From assembly GCF_000321225.1 (NCBI RefSeq), contig NW_004450303.1:549171-613170 (forward strand): a stretch of DNA of 64,000 nt. Reading direction: 5' to 3'. The notes beneath the pieces are model-generated. The model was not told the origin of the DNA, made no database searches, and was given only the letters and a program-made list of their open reading frames with translations. Source of the DNA: Odobenus rosmarus divergens. Lineage: Eukaryota > Chordata > Mammalia > Carnivora > Odobenidae. Positions 47,451 to 58,869 of this stretch are shown in pieces; positions within the stretch are counted from its first letter, which is position 1, and each line of letters begins with the position of its first letter. The translations under genes were made by a program, and so were the position numbers.

Positions 47451-47959
47451 TCAGATCTCCATAAAGAAAGGAAGAGCATAGGAAAGTGAAAAGGAAAAGG
47501 TAAAATAAAAACTTTTATTTCTTATTCTTAATTGATCTAATAAATAACAGTTTGTTCAAAATAATAATGGCAACATGTATTACTAATGTAGGCTTATGTA
47601 TATATTTATGTTTATTCATACTTGTCTAGAAATAAAATGAGGGACAGCAATGATACAAGGAACAGAAAGGAGGAATTAGTATAATTTTGTTATTACAAGG
47701 TATTCACACTACTTGTGAAGTGGTATAATGGTATTTGAAAGTGGACCTGTATCAGTTATAAAAGAATATTCAAACATCTAGGAAACCACTAAGAAAGGTT
47801 TCAAAAAATATAATACACTAAGAAGGAAGAGAACATAGAATCATAAAAAATGTTCATTTAAAATCACAAGAGACAGAAAAAGTGGAAGACAAAAATAAAA
47901 CAAAGAACAAGGACAACGAATAGAAAACAGTAATAAATATGGTAGATATCAACCCAGTT

Positions 47960-49280
47960 CTTCAATGATTACTTTAAATGTCAATGGTCTAAATGCACAA
48001 ATTAAAAGACAGAGATTGCCTGAGTCAATTAAAAATTTTGACCAAACTATATGTTGTCCATAAGACATTATGGACATTTAAATATAGAGACACATACAAA
48101 TTAAAAGTAAAGAGACAAAGAAAGATATACCATGCTAACCCGCTCATTAGAGAAAGCAGTAATAGCTATGTTAATTTCAGACAGGGCAAACTTCAGAGCA
48201 ACAAATTAATCAAGATAACAAGGCATAATTGTTACATAAAAATAAAATGGTCAGTTCTCCAAGAAAACATAATAATCCTTAATGTGTATGTGGCTAACAG
48301 CAGAAAATCAAACTATGTGGGGAAAAAGTGATAGAACTACAAGGAGAAATAGATGAATCTACAATTCTAGTTGGAATTTTAATACCCCCTCTCTCAGAAA
48401 TGGGCAGATCCAGCAGGCAAAAACTCAGTAAGAACATAGCTAAGCTCAGCAACACCATCAGTCAACTGCATGTAATGGACATCTGTAAACTAATCCATAC
48501 AACAGCAGAATAGATTTTCTACTCAAGTTCACATGGAACATTCACCAAGATAAGTCAAATTGTGAACCATAAAACACATCTTAAAAATTTTGAAAGAAGG
48601 GGCACCTGGGTGGCTCAGTCATTAAGTGTCTGCCTTTAGCTCAGGTCATGATCCCAAGGTCCTGGGATCGAGCCCCACATGAGTTTCCCTGCTCAGCAGG
48701 AAGCAAGCTTCTCCCTCCCCCCAACTCCTGCTTGTGTTTCCTCTCTCACTGTCTCTCTGACAAATAAATAAATAAAATCTTTTAAAAAATTTTTTGAAAG
48801 AATATAAATCCTACATTGACTGCTCTTAGACCACAATGGAATTAAAGTAGAAGCAGTAACAGAAAGACAGATTCAAAATTCTAAAAGACTTACAAATTAC
48901 ACAACATACTTTACATGGCTCAAAGAAGAAATTTTAAGAGAAAAAATATTTTGAAATAAATGAAATGAGAATACAACTTATCAAACTCTGTGGGATGGAG
49001 CAAAAGAAGGGCTTAGTGGAAAATCCAGAGCATTGAATGATTATATTAGAAAAGAAAAAAAAATTAAAAGCAATTGTCTAGTTTCCATCTTAGGAAACTA
49101 GAAAAAGAAGAGCAAATAAAATACAAAGTAAGCTGAGGAAAATAATGAGTGCAGAAATTAATAAGATTAAAAACATAATAAATACAAAAATCAATGATAC
49201 CAAAAGCTTTTCTTTGAAAATATATTTTTTAAAAATCAATAAGCCTCTAGCCAGGTTAACTAAGAAAAAAAATAGAGAGG
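47960..49280 (+). pseudogene. Old L1 ORF2 endonuclease-to-linker remnant
   Basis: Starts with the ORF2 N-terminal strand ('ITLNVNGLNAQ' at about 47967-48000), which holds the conserved Asn of the apurinic-like endonuclease. It continues through degraded endonuclease text and the linker to 'aataagcctctagccaggt', where the young L1 interrupts it. ORFs 47993-48331 and 48328-48513 are fragments. SINE at 48599-48783. Confidence 0.8.
48599..48783 (+). mobile_element. CAN SINE in old L1 ORF2
   Basis: Forward SINE 'ggggcacctgggtggctca' to (aaat)n-A tail. Left TSD 'aaaaattttgaaagaa' at 48583-48598, with an A/T-run-expanded copy at about 48784-48802. Confidence 0.93.
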
Positions 49281-50080
49281 AAAAGATGGAGGAGGAGTAG
49301 GGAACCCTATTTCAATGAATCCCTGGAATTGGGCTGGATATCTACCAGACCACTCTAAACACCCACAAAATCAGCCTGAGATGTAAGAAGATAGATCTGG
49401 ATCTCTACAAACAGAATATCACAGGCAGTTGGTTTTGAGGTATGAAACTGGAAGCCATGGTTCCATGGGCAGATATCAGAAGATAAACAGAAGGGGGAGG
49501 GAACTGCCATAAGCGCTGGTGCAGGGAAGGTGAAATAACACAGGAGCGCAAAAGCCTCCCATGCTGGGGACAAGGTAGGACTCGCAGACTGGTAGCGATG
49601 GGGAAAGGACTTTAGGGCAGCCCCCCGGATTGAAACCTGGAGCAGTGGGGCCATGTGCAAACTGGGGGCAGCTGGTGGTTTTGGAAGCACAAAGGGCAGA
49701 GACGTTCCCGAACCTGGAGGCAAGGACTAGGAGCACTGCTGAGGGGCACACAACCCAGGACACAGCACAGACAGAAACGGAGTGTGGCCTGGAGAGTTCA
49801 GTGAAGAACAGACTGCATTCTCTCTGTTCTCAGGTATAGGGTTGGAACCGATGTCTTCTGCTCTGACTCTCAGAAGAGACGTGGAAAGCCACCAGGGAAA
49901 GCTGCCAGAGAACAAAAACCCCCCAAAAACGGTTTTCACTGAGCCCATCCCCCCCACAGGGGGGCAGGGCAACTCTGCCCAAACAGGGTTGCTTGAGTAA
50001 CAGTGCGGCAGGCCCCTGCCCCAGAAGATAGGCTGGGAGAACAAGAGGCCAACAACTCTAGGGTCCCTATAAAACAGGTG
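49281..50080 (+). promoter_or_regulatory. L1 5' UTR / internal promoter region
   Basis: GC-richer segment from the L1 5' start to just before ORF1 text, including 'ggaattgggctggatatct'. In L1 elements this region holds the internal sense promoter. The ORFs reported in it on both strands are non-coding. No specific factor sites were verified. Confidence 0.7.
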
Positions 50081-50099
50081 CATCTTGCTTGGGTTGTGG

Positions 50100-50528
50100 T
50101 CAATAATAAGCTGAGAACTTCCCTAATCTGGGGAATGAAGAAACATTTGTGTCTTAGAGGCAGAGAGGACCCCTCCCAAGATCAAGGAAAACAGGCCAAT
50201 GCCCTGGCATGTAATAGTAAAATTCGCAAATCTTAGAACCAAGGAAACCATCTTAAGGGCAGTTAGGGGGAAGAGATTCCTTATGCACAGAGGGAGGAAC
50301 ATCAGAATAACATCAGACATATCCACAGAGACCTGGCAAGCTAGAAAGGGCTGGCAAGACATATTCAGGGTACTAAATGAGAAGAACATGCAGCCAAGAA
50401 TACTTTATCTGGCAAGGCTGTCATTTAGAATGGATGGAGAGATGCAGAGCTTCCAAGATGGGCAGAAACTGAAAGAATATGTGACCACTAAGTGGGCCCT
50501 GCAAGAAATAGTAAGGGGCGTTCTGTAA
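50100..50528 (+). pseudogene. L1 ORF1 remnant, C-terminal RNA-binding region only
   Basis: The frame open over 50199-50528 (109 codons) reads as the ORF1p C-terminal domain: 'VIVKFANLRTKETILRAV', then 'GRNIRITSDISTETWQARK', then 'NMQPRILYLARLSF', ending 'LQEIVRGVL'. About 30 further codons upstream in another frame are recognisable ('RGREDPSQDQ'). ORF1p is normally about 300-350 residues with an N-terminal coiled coil and RRM. Those parts are absent between the 5' UTR and this point, indicating an internal deletion of roughly 0.6-0.8 kb. ORF1p would form trimers on L1 RNA; this one cannot. Confidence 0.85.
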
Positions 50529-51542
50529 AAGGAGAAAGACCCCCAAAATGATATACAACAGAAATTTACAGAGACAATCTATAGAAACAAGGACTTCACA
50601 AGCAATATGATGACAATCAATTCATATCTTTCAATAATCACTCTCAACATGAACAGACTAAATGTTCCCATAATACAGCACAGGGTTGCAGATTGGATAA
50701 AAAGACAGGGCCCATCCATATGCTGTCTACAAGAGACTCATTTTGAACCTAACGATACATCCAGACTGAAAGTGAAGGGATGGAGATCCATCTTCCATGC
50801 CAGCGGACCTCAAAAGAAAGCTGGGGTAACAATTCTTATATCAGACAAATTAGATTTTAAGCTAAAGACTGTAGTTAGAGACACAGAAGGACACTATATC
50901 ATTCTTAAAGGCTCTATCCAACAAGAAGATCTCACAATTGTAAATATCTACACTCCCAACATGGGAGCAGCCATCTACATAAGCCAACTGTTAACCAAAA
51001 TAAAGAGTCATATTGATAATAATACATTAATTGTAGGAGACCTCAATACTCCACTCTCAACAAGAGACAGATCATCTAAGCAGAAAATCAACAAAGAAAC
51101 AAGAGCTTTGAATGACAGACTGGACCAGATGGACCTCATAGATATATACATAACATTTCCACCCTAAAACAACAGAATACTCATTCTTCTCAAATGCACA
51201 TGGAACTTTCCCCAAAATAAACCACATACTGGGTCACAAAGCAGGTCTCAACTGATACCAAAAGATTGAGATTATTCCCTGCATATTCTAAGACCATAAT
51301 GCTTTAAAACTGGAACTCAATCACAAGAAAAAATTTGGCAGAAATTCAAATACTTGGAAGCTAAAGACCACTCTGCTCAAGAATGTTTGGGTCAACCAGG
51401 AAATCAAAGAAGAACTTAAACAGTTTATGGAAACCAATGAGAATGAAAACTCATCAGTCCAAATCCTATGGGATACTGCAAAGGCGGTCCTAAGGGGGAA
51501 ATGCATAGCCATCAAAGCCTCACTCAAAAAAATAGAAAAATC

Positions 51543-51807
51543 TTGGGCGCCTGGGTGGCTCAGATGGTTGAGCGTCTGCCTTCGGCTCAGGTCATGGTCC
51601 CAGGGTCTTGGGATCTAGTCCCGCATCAGGCTCCCTGCTCCTTGGGAGCCTGCTTCTCCCTCTGCTTCTCTCTCTCTCTCTCNNNNNNNNNNNNNNNNNN
51701 NNNNNNNNNNNNNNNNNNNNNNNNNNNNNNNNTGCTTCTCCCTCTGCTTCTCTCTCTCTCTCTCTCCCTCTCTCTGTCTCTCATGAATAAATAAATAAAA
51801 TCTTTAA
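51543..51807 (+). mobile_element. CAN SINE in young L1 ORF2, containing the assembly gap
   Basis: Forward SINE 'gggcgcctgggtggctcag' to the (aaat)n tail. Perfect 17-bp TSD 'aaaaaaatagaaaaatc' at 51526-51542 and 51808-51824. Apparent length is inflated by 50 Ns and duplicated flank (see gap). Confidence 0.95.
51683..51732. other. 50-N assembly gap
   Basis: Exactly 50 Ns within the SINE (CT)n region. Sequence immediately left ('tgcttctccctctgcttctc' + (tc)n) is repeated immediately right, so true missing sequence may be none, or the flank is duplicated by the assembler. Confidence 0.98.
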
Positions 51808-54522
51808 AAAAAAATAGAAAAATCCCAAATTCACCAACTAACTTTAAAGAACTAGAGAAAAAGCAACAAACGATGCCTAAGCCATGCATTAGAAGAGAAA
51901 TAATTAAGATTATAGCAGAGATCAATGAATTAGATACCAGAAACACAGTAGATCAGATCAATGAAACTAGAAGGTGGTTCTTTAAAAGAATTAATAAGAT
52001 TGATAAACCACTGGCCAGACTTAACCAAAAGAAAAGAGAAAGGATCCAAATTAATAAAATTATGAATGATAAGGGAGAGATCACGACTAACACCAAGGAA
52101 ATAGAAACTATTATTAGAAATTATTATCAACAACTATATGCCAATAAATTAAGCAACCTGGAAGAAATGGATGCCTTCCTGGAAACTTATAAACTCCCAA
52201 GACTGAAACAGGAAGAAATTGACAATCTGAATAGCCCAATAACCAGTAATGAGATTGAAGCAGTGATCAAAAACCTCCCAAAAAACAAGAGGCCAGGGCC
52301 TGATGGATTCCATGGGGAATTCTACAAAATATTCAAAGAAGAAATAATACCCATTCTCCTGAAAAAATAGAAACAGAAAGAAAGCTCCCAGACTCATTCT
52401 ATGAGGCCAGCATTACCTTAAACCCCAAACCAGGCAAAGACCCTATCAAAAAGGAGAATTTCAGACCGATATCCCTGTTGAATATGGATTCCGAAATTGT
52501 CAACAAAATCCTAGCTAATAGGATCCAATACATTAAAAGGATCATCCGTCACAATCAAGGGGCATTTATCCCAGCGATGCAAGGGTGTTTCAACATTCAC
52601 AAATCAATCAGTGTGATAGAACACATTAATAAGAGGAATGAGAAGAATCATATGGTCCTCTCAATTGATGTAGAAAAAGCATTTGACAAAATACAGCATC
52701 CTTTCCTGATTAAAACTCTTCAGAGTATAGGGATAGAGGGACCATTCCTCAAGTTGATAAAATCCATCTATGTAAAACCCACGGCGAATATCATCCTCGA
52801 TGGGGAAAAGATGAGAGCCTTTCCCTTAAGATCAGGAACATGTCAAGGATGCCCACTCTTGTCACTATTGTTCAACATAGCACTAGAAGTCCTGGCAACA
52901 GCAATCAAACAACAAAAAGAAATAAAAGGTATTCAAATTGGCAAAGAAGTAGTCGAACTCTCTCTCTTCGTAGATGACATGATGCTTTATGTGGAAAATC
53001 CAAGGGACTCCAATCCCAAATTACTAGAACTCATACAGCAATTCAGTAATGTGGCAGGATACAAATTCAATGCACAGAAATCTGTTGCTTTCTTATACAC
53101 TAACAATGCAACTGTAGAAAGAGAAATTAGAGAAACGATTCCATTTACAATAGCACCAAAAACCATAAGATACCTCAGAATAAACCTAGCCAAAGAGGTA
53201 AAGGATCTATACTCTAGGAACTACAGAACACTCATGAAAGAAACTGAAGAAGACACAAAAGATGGAAAAACATTCCATGCTCATGGATTGGAAGAATAAA
53301 CATTGTTAAAATGGCTATGCTGTCCAGAGCAATCTATACCTTCAATGCCATTCTGATCAAAATTCCAATGGCATTTTTCAGTGTGCTGAAACAAACAATC
53401 CTAAAATTTGTATGGAATCAGAAAAGATCCCCGAATCACCAAGGAAATGTTAAAAATGAAAAGGAAAGCTGGGGACATCTCGTTACCTGATTTCAAGCTA
53501 TATTACAAAGTCGTGATCACCAAGACAGCATGGTACTGGCACAAAAACAGACACATAGGCCAATGGAACAGAATAGAGAGCCCAGATATAGACCCTCAAC
53601 TCTATGGTCAAATAATCTTCGACAAAGCAGGAAAAAATATGCAATGGAAAAAAGACCACCTCTTCAATAAACAGTGTTGGGAAAATTGGACAGCTATATA
53701 CAGAAGAATGAAATTCGACCATTCTCTTACAACATACACAAAGACAAACTCAAAATGGATGAAAGACCTCAATGTGAGATAGGAATCCATCAAAATCCTA
53801 GAGGAGAACATAGGCAGTAACCTCTTCAACACTGGCCACAGTAACTGCTTCCAAGACAAATCCCCAAAAGCAAGGGAAACGAAAGCAAAAATGAACTTTT
53901 GGGACTTCATCAAGATAAAAACTTCTTCACAGCAAAGAAAACAGTCAACAAAACAAAGAGGCAACCCACGGAATGGGAGAAGATTTTTGCAAAGGACACT
54001 ACAGACAAAGGGCTGATATCCAAGATCTATAAAGAACCTCTCAAACTCAACACCTAAAAAACAAATAATCAAGTCAAAAAATGGGCAGAAGCCATGAACA
54101 GACACTTCTCCAAAGAAGACATACAAATGGATAACAGACACATGAAAAAATGTTCATCATCATTAGCCATCAGGAAAATTCAAATCAAAACCACATTCAG
54201 ATACCACCTTACACCAGTTAGAATGGCAAAAATTGACAAGGCAAGAAACAACAAATATTGGAAAAGTTGTGGAGAAAGAGGAGACCTCTTACACTGTTGG
54301 TGGGAATGCAAGTTGGTACAGCCACTTTGCAAAACAGTGTGGAGGTTCCTCAAAAAATTAAAAATAGAGCTACCCTATGACAATTGCATTACTGGGTATT
54401 ATCCCAAAGACACAGATGAGGTGAAAAGAAGGGCCACATGCACCCCAATGTTCATAGCAGCAATGTCCACAATAGCCAAACTGTGGAAAGAGCCGAGATG
54501 CCTTCAACAGATGAATGGATAA

Positions 54523-54981
54523 AGAAGATATGGTCCATATATACAATGGAGTATTACTCAGCTATCAGAAAGGATGAATACCCAACTTTTACATCAACAT
54601 AGATGGGACTGGAGGAAATTATGCTAAGCGAAATAAATCAAGCAGAGAAAGTCAATTATCATATGGTTTCACTTATTTGTAGAACATAAGGAATAGCATG
54701 GAGGACATTAGGAGAAGGGAAAATGAAGGGGGGCGATTAAAAGGGGAGATGAACCATGAGAAACTATGGGCTCCTAGAAACAAACTGAGGGTTTTAGAGG
54801 GGAGGGGGGTGGGGGATAGGTTAGCCCAGTGATGGGTATTAAGGAGGGCATGTACTGCATGGAGCACTGGGTGTTATGCGAAAACAATGAATCATGGGTC
54901 ACTACATCAAAAACTAATGATGTATTGTATGGTGACTAACATAACATAATAAAATTAAATTAAATTAAAAAAAAGAAAAAC
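54523..54981 (+). mobile_element. 3' UTR of the young L1
   Basis: Carnivore L1 3' UTR with 'gatgaaccatgagaaacta', a G-rich block 'gaggggaggggggtggggg' and the end 'gtatggtgactaacataac', then a short A-rich tail. The G-rich run is typical of L1 3' UTRs and could form a G-quadruplex in RNA. The same module is the part retained in the truncated copies elsewhere in the window. Confidence 0.9.
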
Positions 54982-55735
54982 AACAGAGAGGACAAAAATT
55001 ACTGATATCAGAAATAAAAGGGGGACATCACTACTGAGACTACAGGCAGTAAAAGATAGTAAAGGAATATTAGCAATAACTCCATGCCCATAAATTTGAT
55101 GACCTAGATGTTATGGACTAAATCCTTGAAAGATGCAGTCAGCCAAAATTCACACATGAAGAAATAGACAATGTGAATAGGCCTGTATCTATTAAATAAG
55201 TTGAATTAATAGTTAATAACCTTCCAAAACAGAAAGCACTAGACTCAGATGGGTTTATTGTGAACTCTACCAAACATTTACAGAAGAAATTATTCCAATT
55301 TCTACAATCTCTTTCAGAGCGTAGGAGAGGGACTCCTTCTAAATTCATTCAATGAGGCCAGCATTACCATCGTCCCAAAACTAGACAAAGATATTATAAG
55401 AAAAGCAAACTGCAAACCAACATCTCTCATGAACATAGATGAAAAAAAAAAAAAAAAACCTCAACAAAATAGTAGCCAATCCAACCCAACAATGTATAAA
55501 AAGAACTATAGACCACAACCAAATAGGATTAATCCAAGGTATTCAAGGCTGGTTTATCATTCAAAAATCAATTAATGTAATCCATCACATCAATATGCTA
55601 AAGAAAATAAAAGAATGTATCAATGGACAGAGAAAAAGCATTTGACAATATCCAACATCCACTTATGATTAAAAAAAAAAACCTCTCAGTAAACTAGGCA
55701 AAGAGAATAAATTCCACAATTTGATAAAATCTACA
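54982..55735 (+). pseudogene. Old L1 ORF2 continued: linker to RT fingers
   Basis: Resumes the host L1 exactly where the young L1 interrupted it ('cagagaggacaaaaattac') and runs to the start of the RT palm. 'EKAFDN' text at about 55632-55650 is the first catalytic-Asp block. It stops abruptly at 55735 against an inverted L1 segment. Contains an A-run (55441-55458) that disrupts the frame. Confidence 0.85.
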
Positions 55736-57145
55736 AAGAATTCTGTATTTTGATTTTGTATCCTGAAACTTTATTGACTTCATTGATTAACAGTTTTGTG
55801 GTGGGATTTTTAGGATTTTCTACATATAAGATCATATCATCTGCAAATACAGACAATTTTACTTCTTCCTTTCCAATTTGGATGTTTTCTATTTCTTTTT
55901 CTTGCCTGATTACTCTGGCAAGGGACTCCAGTACTATATTGAATAGCAGTGGTAAAGTGGGCACCCTTGCCTTTTTTCTAATCTTAGAGGAAAAGCTTTC
56001 ACCATTTACCCTTGAGTATGTTGTTAACTATGGGATTATCATATATGATCTTTAAGATATATTCTTTCCATAACCTATTTGTTGAGATTTTTATCATGAA
56101 AAGATGTTGCATTTGGTTAAATGATTTTTCTGCATTCATTGAGATAATTTTACGATTTTTGTCTTTTATCCAATTAATGTGGTGTATCCATGTTTATTGA
56201 TTGCATATGTTAAACTATCCTCTCCCAGTTTTAAGTCCAACATGTTCATGGTGTATGAGTCTGTGTAATGTGCTGTTGGATTTGGTGTGCTTGAATATTG
56301 TTGAGAATTTTTGCATCTATACTCATCAAGGATATCGGCCTATAATTTTCTTTTTTGTAGTGTCCTCATCTGGCTTTGGTATCAGGGTAATGCTGGCTTC
56401 ATAAAATGAATCTGTGAGTATTTCCTCCTCCTTAATTTTTTGGAAGACTTTGAGAAAGGTTGGCATTAATTCTTACTTAAGTATATGAAATAATTAATCA
56501 GTAAACCCCCCTGGTCCTACACTTTTCTTTGTTGAAAGATTTTGATTACTGATTCAATTTGTTTACTCATTAAGATTTTCTGTGTCTCCATGATTCAGTC
56601 TTAGTAGGTTGTATGTTTCTAAAAATTTATCCATGTCTTTTAGGTTATCCAATTTACTGGTGTCTAACTGTTCGTAATAGTCTTATGATCTTTTGTATTT
56701 CTAGGGTACCGGCTTTAATGTCTCTTCTGTCATTTATGATTTTATTTGTGTCTTCTCCCTTTTTTTCTTAGTCTAGCTAATGGTTGTCAAGTTTATTTAT
56801 CTTTCCCAAAAAACAGTTGTCAGTTTGTATTTCATTTATTTCTTCTCTGTTCTTTGTTATTTCTTCCCTTCTCTAACTTTTGGACTTAGTTTGTTTTTCT
56901 TTTTTGAATTCCTTGAAGTATAAAGTTACGTTGCTTATTTGAGTTATTTCTTTTTTCCTAATGTAAGCATTTATCACTATATATGGTTCTATTAGAACTG
57001 TTTTTCTATCTCTATTTATATGGTTCTATTGGTTTCTATCTCTATATATATGGTTCTGTAGAACTAAATTTACTGCATCTCAGATTTTGATATGGTGTTT
57101 CCATTTTCATTTGTTCAATATAATTTTATCTTTTGATTTCTTCTT
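55736..57145 (-). mobile_element. Inverted L1 ORF2 fragment without tail
   Basis: About 1.4 kb of reverse-strand L1 ORF2, from the end of the endonuclease (right side) to just past the RT active site (left side; '[12 protein letters not shown]' lies in the minus-strand ORF 55731-55964). It has no 3' UTR, no poly(A) and no TSD, so it did not arrive by ordinary target-primed insertion. It replaces a segment of similar length in the host L1. Confidence 0.85.
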
Positions 57146-57243
57146 TGACCCACTCAATTAAAAGTGGACAGAAGAACTGAATAAACATCTTTTCAAAGAA
57201 AATATACAATGGCCAACAGTACATCAAAAACTGCTCAACATCA

Positions 57244-57536
57244 TGGGCTGATGTATGGAAGTGTTGAATCTATTGTATACCTGAAACTAATATTATACTG
57301 TATATTAACTAACTGGAATGTAAATAAAAACTTTTTTTTGAAGATTTCATTTATTTATTTGAGAGAGGCAGAGAGAGAGAGAAAGCATGAGTGGAGAGAG
57401 AGAGAAGCAGACTCCCTGCTGAACACGGAGCCCGATGCAGGGCTCTATCCCAGGATCCTGAGATCATTACCTGAGCCAAAGGCAGACACTTAACCAACTG
57501 AGCTACCAGGCCCCTCTAAATAAAAACTTTTGAAAA
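57244..57536 (+). mobile_element. Short L1-type 3' end, carrying a SINE
   Basis: About 90 bp ('gttgaatctattgtatacc', 'ctgaaactaatattatact', 'ggaatgtaaataaaaactt') resembling a carnivore retroelement 3' end. Flanked by 'tgctcaacatca' at 57232-57243 and 57539-57550 of the host L1, a plausible TSD. A SINE sits in its tail at 57336-57516. Confidence 0.75.
57336..57516 (-). mobile_element. CAN SINE at the third level of nesting
   Basis: Reverse SINE. Perfect 15-bp TSD 'taaataaaaactttt' at 57321-57335 and 57517-57531. Confidence 0.95.
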
Positions 57537-58420
57537 GGATGCTCAACATCAATAGTCATTGGGAAATATAAATCAAAACCACAATGAGATAACCACCTCA
57601 CATCAGTTAGAATGGCTAGCATCAAAAAGACAAGGGAACAAGTTTTAGTGAGGATTTGAAGAGAAGGGAACCTTTGTGCACTGTTGGTGGGAATGTAAAT
57701 TGGTACAGCCTAATGGAAAACAATTACATTCCTTAGTGTTTACCCAAAGGAATTGAAAACTATGTCTATAAAATCAGCACATGGAAATTTAGAGCAGATT
57801 TTTTTCATAACTGGCAAAACTTGGAAGCAACCAAGATGTTCTTCCATAGATAAATGGATAAATAAACTGTGGTATATCCAAACAATATAATATTATTAAA
57901 CACTAAAAGGAAGTGAACTATCAAAGCATAAAAAAATATGGAGGAAACTTAAATTTATCTTACTAAGTAATGGAAGTCAAACTGAAAAAGCTATATTTTG
58001 TATGAGTGCAACTATATGATGATCTGGAAAAAGTAAAACAATAGAGACAGTAAAAAGATAAGTGTTGCCATGGACTGAAGGGAGGAATGGATGAAGAAGT
58101 GGAGCACAGAGATTTTTAGGGTGTTGAAAATAATCTGTATGATAAAATAATGGTGGATACATGCCATTTTAATTTTTTCAAATGCATAGAATGTACAACA
58201 CCAAGAATAAATTCTAATGTAAACTAAGACTTGAGAGGATAATGATGTGTCAATGTCAGTTCATCGATTATAACAAATACACCATTCAGTGGAAGATGTT
58301 GATAATAAGGAAGACTTTACATGTTTGAGGACAAAGGATAGATGGGAAATATCTGTACTGTCTGTTCCATTATTGCAATAAACCTAAAACTGATCTAAAA
58401 AAATAAAGTTTATTAAAAAA
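57537..58420 (+). mobile_element. Old L1 ORF2 end and 3' UTR
   Basis: Sense text 'gggaatgtaaattggtaca', 'ggaagtgaactatcaaagc' to the A-rich end near 58420. Same subfamily as the 3' parts of 1364-3415 and 40900-42775. Confidence 0.87.
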
Positions 58421-58675
58421 AAGAAAAGTGACTTTGTTCAGTACCAAAATATTTGAACATCAATATCTATTAATTTGCCTTCTTTCAACATTGTTTATAC
58501 TTTCAGGTTTTGAGAATCTATTCTGAATAAGATACTTAGAAGAACCCAGAGAAGACAGCTGTACTATAAGCTATTGAGACAGGCAGATGGAACATTTGTA
58601 TTTGGCAGAAGGAATGAAATAAAATAAAATGTAGAAGTTAATTACTTTGACACTGAAACTAATAATAGATAATGT

Positions 58676-58802
58676 TGGGGTACCAGGGTGGCTCAGTCGG
58701 TTGAGTGTCTGCCTTTAGCTCAGGTCATGATTCCAGGGTCCTGAGATCAAGCTCCAGGTCAGGCTCCCCGCTCAGGGGAGAGCCTGCTCCTCCCACTCCT
58801 CC
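58676..58802 (+). mobile_element. 3'-truncated CAN SINE
   Basis: Forward SINE head and body ('ggctcagtcggttgagtgt' to 'cctgctcctcccactcctc') that stops before the (CT)n and tail, replaced by an AT/AG simple repeat. Confidence 0.88.
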
Positions 58803-58869
58803 TCACTCCATTATATATGTATATAATATATTTACAACATATATATATGTTGAGAGAGAGAGAGAGAGA
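58803..58869. repeat. (TA)n-rich tract and (GA)n
   Basis: Tandem ta/tatg followed by about nine ga units at 58852-58869. Confidence 0.9.

Larger units (their letters stand above)
50607..54522 (+). pseudogene. L1 ORF2 (endonuclease and reverse transcriptase), inactivated
   Basis: Endonuclease, 50607-51167: starts MMTINSYLSIITLNMNRLN and keeps the catalytic Asn, Glu in 'LQETHF' and 'VGDLNT' (Asp, Asn). A one-base insertion near 51150 breaks the frame. In the continuing frame there are stops at 51253-51255 and at 51289-51291, the latter replacing the Ser of the terminal Ser-Asp-His. A SINE lies at 51543-51807. Linker and RT fingers: 51873-52370. RT: open from about 52380 to 53299, with 'EKAFDK' (52673-52690) and the F-V-D-D site (52967-52978), so the catalytic aspartates remain. 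C-terminal pieces: 53408-53782 and 54094-54522 with the '[12 protein letters not shown]' Cys/His region. At least five breaks in all. Confidence 0.9.
49281..54981 (+). mobile_element. Young, near-full-length but defective carnivore L1
   Basis: Contains a 5' UTR beginning 'aagatggaggaggagtag', a partial ORF1, ORF2 with endonuclease, RT and C-terminal domain, the carnivore 3' UTR and a short A-rich tail. TSD-like repeats 'aa(t/c)agagagga(a/c)aa' at 49271-49284 and 54982-54995 mark insertion into the older L1. Without its own SINE it is about 5.4 kb, shorter than a typical 6 kb-plus L1, chiefly because of missing ORF1 sequence. Several frameshifts and stops make it non-autonomous. Confidence 0.9.
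43835..58420 (+). mobile_element. Old L1 acting as host for a multi-layer nest
   Basis: Pieces of one old sense-strand L1 can be read in order: 5' region and ORF1 N-terminal part (about 43835-45120), ORF1 C-terminal part, ORF2 endonuclease and linker (46984-48598 and 48784-49280), linker to RT fingers (54982-55735), ORF2 C-terminus (57146-57243) and ORF2 end plus 3' UTR (57537-58420). Between them sit an antisense L1, a young sense L1, an inverted L1 fragment, a short L1 3' end and several SINEs. ORF2 text between the RT palm and roughly the last 230 residues is missing where the inverted fragment lies. Confidence 0.82.

Noticed and set aside
49355..50083. Several overlapping 70-120 codon ORFs on both strands
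   Set aside because: They lie in the L1 5' UTR, a GC-richer segment that is open by chance; no domain is seen.
51427..51794. ORFs running from L1 into the SINE and across the Ns
   Set aside because: Chimeras of L1 ORF2, SINE and gap; not biological.
53608..54141. 177-codon minus-strand ORF
   Set aside because: Shadow of L1 ORF2, which is coding-like on the plus strand.
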